This document shows, in pieces, positions 26,171 through 35,166 of a stretch of 64,000 nucleotides of DNA (its first letter is position 1; every line of letters starts with the position of its first letter). The position numbers and the translations under genes were made by a program. Source of the DNA: Bordetella genomosp. 1 (GTDB lineage: Bacteria > Pseudomonadota > Gammaproteobacteria > Burkholderiales > Burkholderiaceae_B); assembly GCF_002261335.1 (NCBI RefSeq), contig NZ_NEVL01000003.1, positions 248,001-312,000 on the forward strand, written 5' to 3'. Under the pieces are notes generated by a model. That model saw only the letters and a program-made list of their open reading frames with translations, ran no database searches and was not told the DNA's origin.

Positions 26171-27133
26171 GTGGACGCCCACTACGACACCGGCCACGTC
26201 GCCGCGCCGGACCGCGCCCGCCACTGGGAGGCCGCCGTCGGCCAGACCTACTTCAGCCTGCAGCTCCAGTTCCAGGATGCCGCGCGCTTCGAGGGCTCGC
26301 TGCATTCCTGGCACCTGGGCGCGCTGTCGCTGTCGCGGCTGGCCTCCTCGCCGCTCTGCTACCGCCGCCTCAAGGCGCACCTGCGCGACAGCACCGATGA
26401 GCAATACCTGATCACCGTGCCGCGCCGCAGCGGCATCCGGTTCGCCCAGGACGGGCGCGAGACGCGCTGCGAGCCGGGCGCCTTCCTGCTCGAGCATGGC
26501 CAGAGTCCCTACGAGTTCTCCTACGGTGCCGACAATGCGCTGTGGGTGCTCAAGGTGCCCGGGGCATTGCTGGCGGGCCGGCTGCGCACCCCGGACCGCT
26601 ATTGCGCGCTCTCGTTCGACGCCACGGGTGGCGCCGGGTGGCTGTTCGCGTCCTATGTCGAGCTGGTCGGCCGGCAGCTCGCGCAGCGCCGCGACGGCGC
26701 CGACGGCGCGACCCGCGAACTGGCGGCGCAGCAGCTGGTCGACCTGCTGGTGTGCTCGGTGCAGGGCGATGCGCGCGTGCTCGCATCGCGCGATTCGGCG
26801 GTGCGGGCCGCGCATCTCTGCCGCATCGAAGACTACGCGCGGCGCCATCTGTGCGATCGCGACCTCACGCCCGACCGGGTGGCGCAGGCCTGTGGCATCT
26901 CCGTGCGCTACCTGCACGCGCTCTATCGCGACGTGGGGCAGACCTTCGGCCAGTGGCTGCAGGGCCAGCGCCTCGAACGCGCCGACCAGGCCCTGCGCGC
27001 CAGCGCCCGGCCGCCCGCGTCGGTGGCGGCGATCGCGCATGCGTGGGGCTTCGCAGACCAGTCCCATTTCACCCGCCTGTTCAAGCGCCGCTACGGCCGC
27101 ACGCCGGGGCAGGCCCGCCGCGCCGCCGACTGA
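26171..27133 (+). CDS. AraC-family transcriptional regulator
   Basis: A 320-residue regulator. The N-terminal cupin-like sensing part (about 30-200) includes TVPRRSGIRFAQDGRETRCEPGAFLLEHGQ; the C-terminal double helix-turn-helix (about 215-318) includes VAQACGISVRYLHALYRDVGQTFGQWL and AWGFADQSHFTRLFKRRYGRTPGQ. The start is GTG, 41 bases after hyuA. The likely target is the hyuBA unit just upstream (inference). The gene ends 10 bases before the stop codon of the convergent permease gene, leaving almost no room for a terminator. Confidence 0.87.
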   Translation: MDAHYDTGHVAAPDRARHWEAAVGQTYFSLQLQFQDAARFEGSLHSWHLGALSLSRLASSPLCYRRLKAHLRDSTDEQYLITVPRRSGIRFAQDGRETRCEPGAFLLEHGQSPYEFSYGADNALWVLKVPGALLAGRLRTPDRYCALSFDATGGAGWLFASYVELVGRQLAQRRDGADGATRELAAQQLVDLLVCSVQGDARVLASRDSAVRAAHLCRIEDYARRHLCDRDLTPDRVAQACGISVRYLHALYRDVGQTFGQWLQGQRLERADQALRASARPPASVAAIAHAWGFADQSHFTRLFKRRYGRTPGQARRAAD

Positions 27134-27143
27134 CGCCGGCAGG

Positions 27144-27944
27144 TCATTCGCGCTCGCCGCGCGCGGCGCCCTCCCAGAACACCACGCGGCGGTGCAGGCG
27201 CCGCATCAGCAGCGAACCGCTGAGCCCGATCACGGCCAGCAGCGCCACGCCGGCAAACATCGTGGCCAGGCTCATGCTCACCGAGGCCGACGCGATCAGA
27301 TAACCCAGGCCGCGCTGCGCGGAAAGGAACTCGCCCACCACCGCGCCGATGAGCGCCAGCGACACGCCGATCTGCAGCCCCGAGAAGATGTCGCCCGCGG
27401 CCGCCGGCAGCTTGACGTGCAGCAGCAGGTAGCGCCGGCTCGCGCAGAACGCGCGGCAGGCGTCGAGCAGCTCGGGATCGGTGCGCTTGACGCCGTTGAT
27501 GGTGTTGACGAACAGCGGGAAGAAGCACACCAGCGCCACCAGCACGACCTTGGACGCCATGCCGAAGCCGAACCACACCAGGATGATGGGCCCGAGCGCC
27601 ACCTTCGGCATGGCCTGCAGGCCGAGGAAGACCGGATAGCAGAAGCGCTCGAAGGTGCGCGACTCCGCCAGCAGCGCGCCCAGCACGATCGCCAGGCCGC
27701 AGCCCAGCACATAGCCGCTGACGGCCTCGGCCAGGGTCGCGCCGATGTGGGGCCAGAGCGAGCCGGTGGCGAAGCCCTGTACCAGCGCGTCGAACACGGC
27801 GGCAGGCCGGGGCAGCAGGTAGTCCGGAATGGCGAACAGCGCGATGGCGCCTTGCCAGAGCCCGAGGATCACGGCGAGGCTGATGAGGGGATAGACCGGG
27901 GCGGGCAACAGCGCGCCGCCGCGGCGGGTGCGGGTATCAGGCAT
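27144..27944 (-). CDS. NitT/TauT-type ABC transporter permease
   Basis: A 266-residue permease with six predicted transmembrane segments and the EAA loop DPELLDACRAFCASRRYLLLHVKLPAAAGDIF (about 155-186). It is in the SsuC/TauC/NrtB branch, whose members import sulfonates, nitrate, pyrimidine precursors or aromatic acids. It is the last gene of the long minus-strand unit and overlaps its ATPase gene by eight bases. The binding protein at 29984 is the probable partner. Confidence 0.88.
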   Translation of the reverse strand: MPDTRTRRGGALLPAPVYPLISLAVILGLWQGAIALFAIPDYLLPRPAAVFDALVQGFATGSLWPHIGATLAEAVSGYVLGCGLAIVLGALLAESRTFERFCYPVFLGLQAMPKVALGPIILVWFGFGMASKVVLVALVCFFPLFVNTINGVKRTDPELLDACRAFCASRRYLLLHVKLPAAAGDIFSGLQIGVSLALIGAVVGEFLSAQRGLGYLIASASVSMSLATMFAGVALLAVIGLSGSLLMRRLHRRVVFWEGAARGERE

Positions 27945-28695
27945 GGGTGAAATGGCGTCGCAGGTGATGGCAGGCGGCGTTGAATTCCGGCAGGCCCAGG
28001 GTGTCGGGATCGCGCGGGCGCGGCAGCGCGGGGCGATAGTCTTCCACGATGCGGCCCGGACGCGGCGACAGCACCAGGATGCGGTCGGCCAGGAACACGG
28101 CCTCGGGAATGCTGTGCGTGATGAACAGCACCGACTTGCGTTGCTGGCTCCAGATGCGCTGCAGCTCCAGCGTGAGCGCCTCGCGCGTGAGGGCGTCGAG
28201 CGCGGCGAAGGGCTCGTCCATCAGCAGCAGCTCGGGGTCGGCCAGCAACATGCGGGCGATGCCCACCCGCTGCTGCATGCCGCCCGACAGCTCGTGCGGA
28301 TAGTTGTCGGCATAGCCGGCCAGGCCCACGAGTTCGAGCAGCTGCGCCGCGCGCGCCTGGGCCGGCGCGGGCGCGAGGCCCAGCGTGGCGGCCGGCAGCA
28401 GCACGTTCTGCCGCACGCTGCGCCAGGGCAGCAGGTTGGGCTTCTGGAACACCACGCCGGTGCGGCGGCTCGGCCCGCTGATCGGCGCGTCGCCCAGCCG
28501 CAGCGTGCCGGCGGTCGGCGCGATCAGGCCGGCCGCCAGCTTGGCCAGCGTGGACTTGCCGCAGCCCGACGGGCCCAGCACGGCGACGAACTCGCCCTGC
28601 GCCAGCGTCAGGTCGATGGGGCCGAGCGCGTCGAGCGCGCCGCGCCGGGTGCGGTAGGTCAGGCTCACGCCCTCCAGGCGCAGGTCCGCGCTCAT
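27937..28695 (-). CDS. NitT/TauT-type ABC transporter ATPase
   Basis: A 252-residue ABC ATPase with Walker A GPSGCGKST (about residue 44), Q-loop FQKPNLLPWRSV, signature LSGGMQQR, Walker B LLLMDEPFAALDALTRE and ITHSIPEAVFLADR. The FxxPxLLPW Q-loop region is typical of taurine/nitrate-type importers. Its ATG overlaps the stop of the BAAT-type hydrolase gene, and its end overlaps the permease gene, so the three are translationally linked. Confidence 0.9.
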   Translation of the reverse strand: MSADLRLEGVSLTYRTRRGALDALGPIDLTLAQGEFVAVLGPSGCGKSTLAKLAAGLIAPTAGTLRLGDAPISGPSRRTGVVFQKPNLLPWRSVRQNVLLPAATLGLAPAPAQARAAQLLELVGLAGYADNYPHELSGGMQQRVGIARMLLADPELLLMDEPFAALDALTREALTLELQRIWSQQRKSVLFITHSIPEAVFLADRILVLSPRPGRIVEDYRPALPRPRDPDTLGLPEFNAACHHLRRHFTHA

Positions 28696-29987
28696 GCGCT
28701 GGCCTCGCGCAGGAAGCGCTGCACGGCCGCCCACGAGGCGCGATTGGCGCGCGCGTTGGCGCTGGCCGTGCCGCCGCCGCTCAGCACCACGCCCGCCACC
28801 GGGTGCGGCTTGGCGATCAGCGTGGCGGGCAGGTTCGGCACGCCGATGGCGTGGCCGGCGTACTGGCAGCGCACGTGTTCGATGGGCCAGGCGTGCTCGT
28901 GCTCGTAGAGCGTCTGCGCCACCTCCTCGGCATAGGCCGTGGACGGCCAGAAGCCGTCGTCGGTGCCGGACACCAGCATCACCGGTCCGGCGATGCGCTC
29001 CACGGGAATGCGGGCGGACGCCACGCTGGGCGCATGGCGATGCGCGCTGACGAACGCGGGCGCCTGGCGCACCGGGCCGGGGCCGGCCTCGCGCGCCTCG
29101 AAGGCGGTCCAGTCGGCCTGCGGGTTGCCGTCCCAGACGGTTGCCAGGGCCTGGCCGCGCCAGGTCCAGGCCGGTTCGCCGGGCTGCTGGCCGGGGCGGC
29201 CGGCACGCAGCGTGCCGTGCACCACCGAGCTGGGCACGTAGGCGATCACCGCGCCCACCAGCTCGGGGAAGCGCGCGCCCAGCAGCAGCGACAGCTCGCC
29301 ACCGCGCGATTGACCGGTGAGGGCGACGAAGCCGCGCGCGGGCGCGAGCTCGGCGTGGATCCAGCGCAGCGCCGCCTCGAAGTACTCGAGCGGCGTGTCG
29401 GAGATGTGATCGGGGCGGCCGGGCGACTTGAAGTAGCCCAGCGCCACGGCGCGATAGCCCTGCGCGGCGTACAGCGCGGCGCGCTGCCGTGCCACGCCGC
29501 CGCCCGAGCCGTTGAAGACCACGATCACCGGGTGCGGGCCGGGGCCGGCCGGGGTGTAGAGCGTGCCGGAGCGTTCGCCGTCGAGCTCCTGGCGCGTCAC
29601 GCCCTCGACCTCGAAGCGCTGCACCAGCGTGGCCGACAGCGTGAGTGCGCCGGCCGTGAGCGTCAGCGCGGTGTGCAGCGGGCCGGTCTCGTCGGACAGC
29701 CGGGCGTCGGTGGGCGGGGACTGGCGCTGCAGCGCCCACACCACCGCCATCGCGTCGGCGCGGCACCAGTCGCCCGCGACCGGCGCCTGCGCGTCCAGGT
29801 CCAGCGTGCCGTCGGCGCCGATCTGGTAGTGCGCCTCGGCCTGCCACAGGCTGCCGTCGGGATGGCGCAGGGTCGCCGCGAGCCGGGCCGGCCCGGGCGG
29901 CAGGCCACGTGCCACGATGCGGCGCGGCACGTCGACCCGCGCGTCGGCCGGCTCGATGCGCAGCTGCGCTTGCGTCGCCTCGCTCAT
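28692..29987 (-). CDS. BAAT-type acyl-CoA thioester hydrolase (alpha/beta hydrolase)
   Basis: A 431-residue protein resembling the acyl-CoA thioesterase/BAAT family. The N-terminal beta-sandwich (about 1-130) is of the type found in bile-acid-CoA:amino-acid N-acyltransferase; the C-terminal hydrolase domain has a nucleophile Ser in LTGQSRGGELSLL (about 245), an Asp in VSGTDDGFWPS, and a His in QYAGHAIGVPN. It could hydrolyse or transfer an acyl group from CoA. Co-location with a CoA ligase and a hotdog thioesterase suggests CoA-ester metabolism of an imported acid. It overlaps both neighbours by four bases. Confidence 0.8.
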   Translation of the reverse strand: MSEATQAQLRIEPADARVDVPRRIVARGLPPGPARLAATLRHPDGSLWQAEAHYQIGADGTLDLDAQAPVAGDWCRADAMAVVWALQRQSPPTDARLSDETGPLHTALTLTAGALTLSATLVQRFEVEGVTRQELDGERSGTLYTPAGPGPHPVIVVFNGSGGGVARQRAALYAAQGYRAVALGYFKSPGRPDHISDTPLEYFEAALRWIHAELAPARGFVALTGQSRGGELSLLLGARFPELVGAVIAYVPSSVVHGTLRAGRPGQQPGEPAWTWRGQALATVWDGNPQADWTAFEAREAGPGPVRQAPAFVSAHRHAPSVASARIPVERIAGPVMLVSGTDDGFWPSTAYAEEVAQTLYEHEHAWPIEHVRCQYAGHAIGVPNLPATLIAKPHPVAGVVLSGGGTASANARANRASWAAVQRFLREASA

Positions 29988-31072
29988 TGCTGGGCCTTGG
30001 CCTGCGCGCGCACGGCGGCGGCGTCGAAGTCGTTGATGCGCGGCAGCAGCGCATTGCTGAAGAGCTTGTCCACCGGCACCTGCGCGGTCGGGTATTCGCC
30101 CGCGTCGGCCATGGCCTGGATGCCGCCCTGGATCGCCTTCAGGTCGTACTGGCCCGGCACGCGCGGTTGGCCGTCGGCGGTGTACAGCACGCGCTTGAGG
30201 CGGCGCGACAGCAGCGTGGTGGCATCCTGCAGCGCACGGGCCTCGTCGCCCTCCGGCTTGGCCTGGGGATTCTGCTGCCAGAAGGCGCGCACGCAGTAGG
30301 TCGGGTTGGCGTCGCAGGCGACCTGACCCTTGGTGTAGGCGCGCGCGAAGCGCACCAGCAGGTCGGGGTTGTCGCGCACCGTGTCGACGTGGGCGATGAA
30401 GCCGTTGCCGGCGGTCTCGCCGAACACCGGCGGGTAGGCAATGCGGCGGATCCGGGTGCCCGACATCTCCAGCATGTCGTTCCAGCTGCTGTTGAAGTTG
30501 AGCGCGTCGACCTGATGGTTGCGCAGGGCCTGGAAGCCGGCCGCGAGCGCGCCCACGGCCACGAAGTCCACGTCCTTGCCCGGCGTGAGGCCGGCAGTGC
30601 GCAGCGCGGCGCGTCCGCCCGGGATCGTGCCCCAGGTCAGCGCGCCCACGCCGATCTTCTTGTTCTTCAGGTCGGCGAGCGACTGGATCGGGCCGTCGGC
30701 CAGCACCGCGAATTCCATGGTGGTCGCGGGCACGCCGTTGTAGAAGTACTGCAGCGGCAGCGCGTCCTTGCCGTTGAAGGTGCTGGAGATGACGGGTTCC
30801 GAGGTCGGGTAGCCCACCGTGACGCGCTTGTTGGCCACCTGCGGCAGCAGCGCGCCCGCGCCCTGGAACACGATGGTCTTCACGTCCAGGTTTTCCTGCT
30901 TGAAGTAGCCCAGCGCCTCGGCGGCCGCGTACGGCGCGCCGTCGTGCACGGCGGGCGGGATCGCCAGGGCCACGGTGAATTCATCGGCGGCCTGCGCGCC
31001 GCCGGCGGCAAGCGCCAGGGCCAGGGCCAGGGTCAGGCGCGCGGGGCGCGGGGACGGTCGGGAAGCTTGCAT
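29984..31072 (-). CDS. NMT1/THI5-like ABC substrate-binding protein
   Basis: A 362-residue periplasmic binding protein. The Sec signal LALALALAAGGAQAADEF ends near residue 29. The fold is that of the NMT1/SsuA-type family (FKQENLDVKTIVFQGAGALLPQVANKRVTVGYPTSEP). Members bind small anionic or aromatic molecules for NitT/TauT-type importers. It is probably the receptor for the permease/ATPase at 27144-28695, with the BAAT hydrolase gene between them. Ligand unknown. Confidence 0.87.
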   Translation of the reverse strand: MQASRPSPRPARLTLALALALAAGGAQAADEFTVALAIPPAVHDGAPYAAAEALGYFKQENLDVKTIVFQGAGALLPQVANKRVTVGYPTSEPVISSTFNGKDALPLQYFYNGVPATTMEFAVLADGPIQSLADLKNKKIGVGALTWGTIPGGRAALRTAGLTPGKDVDFVAVGALAAGFQALRNHQVDALNFNSSWNDMLEMSGTRIRRIAYPPVFGETAGNGFIAHVDTVRDNPDLLVRFARAYTKGQVACDANPTYCVRAFWQQNPQAKPEGDEARALQDATTLLSRRLKRVLYTADGQPRVPGQYDLKAIQGGIQAMADAGEYPTAQVPVDKLFSNALLPRINDFDAAAVRAQAKAQQ

Positions 31073-31111
31073 GGGTCACTCCTGTGTCGCGATGTTCTGT
31101 TTGTGAGGAAT

Positions 31112-32644
31112 TCACGCCGCGGCTTGCGGCTGCACGCGTTCGGCCGCGTCGCGCAGCAGGCTGGCGCGGTCGATCTTGTTGGTGCCCGCCAGCGGCAATG
31201 CCGGCAGGAACCACACGTGGCGCGGATGCTGGTAGGCGGGTGCGTTGGCCAGCGCGTACGCCTTGATGGCCTCGGCATCCGGCTGGCTGCCGGCGCGCGG
31301 CACGATGTAGGCCACGGGCTTGGCGCCCTTGATGTCGTCGTCCACCGGCACCACGCAGGCCTGCTGCACGTCCGGATGGGCTTCGAGCATGCGCTCGACC
31401 TCGCCCGGGTAGATGTTCTCGCCGCCGCAGACGAACATGTCATCGCGGCGGCCCACGAAGGTGTAGAAGCCGTCGGCATCGCGCTGGAACACGTCGCCGG
31501 TGCGGTAGTAGCCGTCGGCCGTGAAGGGCAGCGCCAGGTCGGGGCGGTTGTGATAGCCGCGCATCAGGCCGGGGCTGCGCAGCTCCAGGATGCCGGTGTC
31601 GGGGCCGTCCTGCGGGCCCGGCGCCAGGCGCAGGTCCACCGCGGGATGGGCGTAGCCCACCGACAGCGGCGGCGTGGGCAGGCCGTCCGGGTGGGGGCCG
31701 AACACCACCGGCCCGCCCTCGGTCGTGCCGTAGGCGTTGATCACGCGGGCATTGGGGAAGATGGCGTGGATCTGCGCCAGCAGGCTGGCGCTCACCGGCG
31801 CCGAGCCCATGCGGATCACCCGCACCGAGGTCAGGTCGGTCGAGGCCAGCAGGTCCTGCTCGCGCAGCATCATCGCGATCATGGGCGGCACGGCCGTGAG
31901 CCAGGTGGCGCGATGGCGCTCGATGGCGCGGATGTAGGTGCGCGCGTCGAACTGCGGCAGCAGCACGGCGGTGGCGCGGCACGCCAGCACCAGGAACGCC
32001 AGCGCCAGCGCGTTCATGTGGTAGAGCGGCGCGGCGATCAGGGCGCTTTCGCTTGCGAGCGGTGTGGCGCGTTCGCGGGTGTGCACGGTCCAGCGCTGGC
32101 CCGCGTGCGACAGCCGTACGCCCTTGGGCTTGCCGGTCGAACCCGAGGTGTAGAGCATCAGCGCGATGTCCTCGGCGCCGGGCTGCCACGGCGGCTCGGC
32201 GCCCGGCGCCTGGAATGCCTCCCAGGCGGCGTCGTCGAGCGCCACGGCGGGCACTTGCGGTGGCACCGCGGTCGCCCGCGCGCCGTCATGGAAGACGAGG
32301 CGCGCGCCGCTGTCGCCGATCACATAGGCGATCAGCGCCGGCGGGAACTTGAAGTTCACCGGCACCGCGATCAGGCCGGCGCGCATGATGCCGCACACCG
32401 TGGCCAGATAGCGGGCCGAGTTGGCGGCCAGCACCGCGACCCGCTCGCCCGGCGCGTAGCCGCGCCGGCGCAGGCCCTGGGCGATGCCCTCGGCCTGCGC
32501 GGCGAACTCGGCGTAGCGCACCGGGGTGGCCGCGCCGGCCGCGTCCAGGCCGATCAGCGCGATCAGCCCGTCGTCGGTGGCGCGCGGGTCGCCGGAAAGC
32601 GCGCCCAGGTTGGCGGGCGTTTCGGATCGGGTCGGTGCCGGCAT
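31112..32644 (-). CDS. AMP-dependent acyl-CoA synthetase/ligase
   Basis: A 510-residue ANL-superfamily enzyme that activates a carboxylic acid to its CoA thioester through an acyl-adenylate. Motifs: P-loop YTSGSTGKPKGV (about 165-176), INAYGTTEGGPV (A5 region), YYRTGDVFQRDADGFYTFVGRRDD (A7/A8 hinge) and the C-terminal catalytic lysine region LPLAGTNKIDR. It lies between the hotdog thioesterase gene and a binding-protein gene in the long minus-strand unit, so its substrate is probably the acid imported by one of the two transporters. No signal peptide is present. Confidence 0.9.
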   Translation of the reverse strand: MPAPTRSETPANLGALSGDPRATDDGLIALIGLDAAGAATPVRYAEFAAQAEGIAQGLRRRGYAPGERVAVLAANSARYLATVCGIMRAGLIAVPVNFKFPPALIAYVIGDSGARLVFHDGARATAVPPQVPAVALDDAAWEAFQAPGAEPPWQPGAEDIALMLYTSGSTGKPKGVRLSHAGQRWTVHTRERATPLASESALIAAPLYHMNALALAFLVLACRATAVLLPQFDARTYIRAIERHRATWLTAVPPMIAMMLREQDLLASTDLTSVRVIRMGSAPVSASLLAQIHAIFPNARVINAYGTTEGGPVVFGPHPDGLPTPPLSVGYAHPAVDLRLAPGPQDGPDTGILELRSPGLMRGYHNRPDLALPFTADGYYRTGDVFQRDADGFYTFVGRRDDMFVCGGENIYPGEVERMLEAHPDVQQACVVPVDDDIKGAKPVAYIVPRAGSQPDAEAIKAYALANAPAYQHPRHVWFLPALPLAGTNKIDRASLLRDAAERVQPQAAA

Positions 32645-32659
32645 GCCTGTTGCCTCCGG

Positions 32660-33082
32660 TCAGGCGCGCGGCGTGGCGTAGACGCCGCGGCCGCTGGCCA
32701 CCAGCTTGCCGTCGGCATCGAAGATCTGCGCCTCGGCGACCGACACCGAACCGCCGAACTTGATCACCTTGCCGTGGGCGCGCAGGTCGCCGGGGCCGGC
32801 GGGGCGGTGGTAGTCCACCCGCAGGTCGATGGTCGGCACGCCGCGGCCGGTCTGCGACACCAGGGCCCAGTCGGCCGTGAGGTCGACCAGCGCGGCCAGG
32901 ATGCCGCCGTGGGTGTAGCGCTTCTCGGCGTTCACCACCCACTCCTCGCGCCAGCGCGCGGTGAGCTCGATCTCGCCTTCGCGCACGGCCTGCACTTCGA
33001 GGCCGAGCCATTGGTGGTAGGGGCCGCGCAGCAGGCGGGCCTGGATGTCGGCCGCGGTGGGCAGGGTCTGGGTTTCACTCAT
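32660..33082 (-). CDS. PaaI-type hotdog-fold thioesterase
   Basis: A 140-residue hotdog-fold thioesterase with the PaaI-like core EKRYTHGGILAALVDLTADWAL (about residues 53-74), where the acid and HGG motif form the active site, and IDLRVDYHRPAGPGDLRAHGKV. Members hydrolyse acyl- or aryl-CoA esters to recycle CoA. It is 15 bases upstream of the CoA ligase gene and 19 downstream of the oxidoreductase gene in the same unit. Confidence 0.88.
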   Translation of the reverse strand: MSETQTLPTAADIQARLLRGPYHQWLGLEVQAVREGEIELTARWREEWVVNAEKRYTHGGILAALVDLTADWALVSQTGRGVPTIDLRVDYHRPAGPGDLRAHGKVIKFGGSVSVAEAQIFDADGKLVASGRGVYATPRA

Positions 33083-33101
33083 GATGAGGGTCCTTGCGGG
33101 T

Positions 33102-34118
33102 TCAGGGATTGACGATGACTTTGCCCAGCACTTCGCGGTCGCGGATCAGTGCCAGGCCGGCGGCGGCCTCTTCGAGCGGCAGGCGGCGGTCGATCAGCGG
33201 ATCGATGCGGCCTTCGGCGATGAGCGCGAGCAGGGCCTTGAGGTTGTCGTCGTAGAAGCTGTTGGAGCCCTTGATGTTCAGCTCGAAGCTCCAGACGTAG
33301 CGCAGGTCTTCCTTCGGATCGTGGCCGGCCGTGGCGCCGCAGACCAGCAGCGTGCCGCCGCGCTTGAGGCACTTGAGCGAGGGCACCCAGGTGTCGCCGC
33401 CGGTGAAGTTCACGACCACGTCCACGCCGCCCTCGTTGGTGCGGCGCTGCGGTTTGCCGTATTGGCCGATGGCCCACTTCGAGAAGTCGGTGTCGCGGTA
33501 GTTGATGACGTGGTCGGCGCCCAGCGCCTTGAGCGCGTCGAGCTTGGCGGCGCTGCCGGCGCAGGCGATCACCTCGGCGCCCAGCAGCTTGGCCAGGATC
33601 ACGCTGGCGGTGCCCACGCCGCCGCTGGCGCCGAGGATGAGCACGCGATCGCCCTTGCGCACCGTGTTGTGCGTGACCAGCATGCGGTGCGCGGTGCCGT
33701 ACGCCACCGGCAACGCGGCCGCGGCATCGAAGCCGACCGCGTCGGGCAGTGCGATGAGCTGGGGTTCCGACACGAGGCAGTACTCGGCCATGCCGCCGTC
33801 CAGCATTTCGCCCATCAGGCCCTTGGCGCGGTTCAGCGGGTTGACCAGCACGCGGTCGCCCACCTTCCAGCCGGTCACGCCGGGGCCGACCTCGCTGATC
33901 TCGCCGGCCAGGTCCAGGCCGATCACCACGGGCAGCGGCACCTTGATGCCGGGCATGCCCTGCACGGTGAACACGTCGTGATAGTTGAAAGACGAGGCGC
34001 GCACGCGTATCACCACATGGCCTTCGGTCGCGTTGGGGATGGGCTTGTCGCTCACCACCTTGAGTTGGTCGAGGCCGCCGTGCTCGGACAGCACCAGCGC
34101 TTTCATGGTCTTGCTCAT
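33102..34118 (-). CDS. Zinc-less MDR-type alcohol dehydrogenase/quinone oxidoreductase
   Basis: A 338-residue medium-chain dehydrogenase/reductase. It has the N-terminal GroES-like domain (SSFNYHDVFTVQGMPG) and the NAD(P)-binding motif ILGASGGVGTASVILAKLLGAEVI (about 165-188). The catalytic zinc ligands of true alcohol dehydrogenases are not evident, which favours a quinone-oxidoreductase or crotonyl-CoA-reductase-like enzyme acting on an enone or enoyl-CoA. ATG 34118 gives the standard N-terminus MSKTMKALVL. Confidence 0.87.
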   Translation of the reverse strand: MSKTMKALVLSEHGGLDQLKVVSDKPIPNATEGHVVIRVRASSFNYHDVFTVQGMPGIKVPLPVVIGLDLAGEISEVGPGVTGWKVGDRVLVNPLNRAKGLMGEMLDGGMAEYCLVSEPQLIALPDAVGFDAAAALPVAYGTAHRMLVTHNTVRKGDRVLILGASGGVGTASVILAKLLGAEVIACAGSAAKLDALKALGADHVINYRDTDFSKWAIGQYGKPQRRTNEGGVDVVVNFTGGDTWVPSLKCLKRGGTLLVCGATAGHDPKEDLRYVWSFELNIKGSNSFYDDNLKALLALIAEGRIDPLIDRRLPLEEAAAGLALIRDREVLGKVIVNP

Positions 34119-34162
34119 GTCGATTTCCCGGGTTCGGTTGGTAAAGGAGAGGGGCACGCGCC

Positions 34163-35149
34163 TTACTTGAGCTTCTTCGCGGCCTCGTAGGGGCCGGTCA
34201 CGAAGAGGTCGGCAGGCAGTTCGCCCTTGATCAGCCCGCCCGCGGCAAACACCTCGTGCTGGCGCTTGAGCGTGGCGAGATCGGCGGCCTCGAAGGCCAC
34301 GCGGTTCATGTCGTTCCATTGGGCGGCGTAGATGCGGGCGTCCTCGGCGGGCAGGTTGGCCGACTTCTGCAGGATCTCGACCACCTGGTCGCGATGCGTG
34401 TCGCCCCAGGCCAGCGTGTTGCGCAGGCCGGCGATCACGCGCGCCACCGTGTCGGGATGGGCCTGCACGAACTCCGCGCGCACGGCGCCGATGCCGATGT
34501 AGGGCACCGATTGCGAGCCGGTCAGGCGCTGCCATTCCTGCGCGAACGAGCCCAGGCGCGTGACGTTGAGTTCCTTGAGCTGCGCCACCGTGACCGAGCG
34601 CAGCGCGGCCCCGTCGACCTGTTTCTGCGCCAGGAACTGCGCCAGGCGCGATTCGTTGCCGCCCACCAGCGATAAGTCGTTGGCGCCGATCTTGTGGTTG
34701 CCGGCCAGCACCGCGCCGGCGATCACCGCCACCGAGCTGCCGGCGGGCGACATGCCGATCTTCTTGCCGCGGAACTGGTCGAGCGAGGTGATCGGCGAGC
34801 CTTCGGGCACGACGAACTGCGCGTCGGCCGGCTGGGTGGCCGCGAACACCTTGATCGGCACGCCTTCGGCGGCGCTGCTGAACACGCCCGCGGCCGGGGC
34901 GCCGAAGGCCAGGTCGATCGAGTTCGATGCGAGCGCGCGCAGCGGCGCGTTCACGTCGGGGAAACGCACGAACTCGACGTCCAGGCCCTGGTTCTTCAGG
35001 AAGTCGGTGGCTTCGAGCACCGAGCCGTAGCCCAGGCTCACGCCGCTGCTCCAGTAGCCGATGCGCACCTTGTCGGCGGCGTGGGCGGTGAGCGCGCTCG
35101 CGCCCAGGACGACGGCCGCGGCCGCGCGCAGGAGGGATTTCAATTGCAT
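34163..35149 (-). CDS. SsuA/TauA-like ABC substrate-binding protein
   Basis: A 328-residue periplasmic binding protein. The Sec signal (LLRAAAAVVLGASALTAHAADK) ends near residue 25, followed by an aliphatic-sulfonate/NMT1-type fold (KNQGLDVEFVRFPDVNAPLRALASNSIDLAFGAPAAG). It lies 17 bases downstream of its permease gene (35167) and forms the first of the two importers in this unit. Ligand unknown; it is only distantly similar to the SsuA at 14552. Confidence 0.88.
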   Translation of the reverse strand: MQLKSLLRAAAAVVLGASALTAHAADKVRIGYWSSGVSLGYGSVLEATDFLKNQGLDVEFVRFPDVNAPLRALASNSIDLAFGAPAAGVFSSAAEGVPIKVFAATQPADAQFVVPEGSPITSLDQFRGKKIGMSPAGSSVAVIAGAVLAGNHKIGANDLSLVGGNESRLAQFLAQKQVDGAALRSVTVAQLKELNVTRLGSFAQEWQRLTGSQSVPYIGIGAVRAEFVQAHPDTVARVIAGLRNTLAWGDTHRDQVVEILQKSANLPAEDARIYAAQWNDMNRVAFEAADLATLKRQHEVFAAGGLIKGELPADLFVTGPYEAAKKLK

Positions 35150-35166
35150 GGGGGAACTCCGGTACG

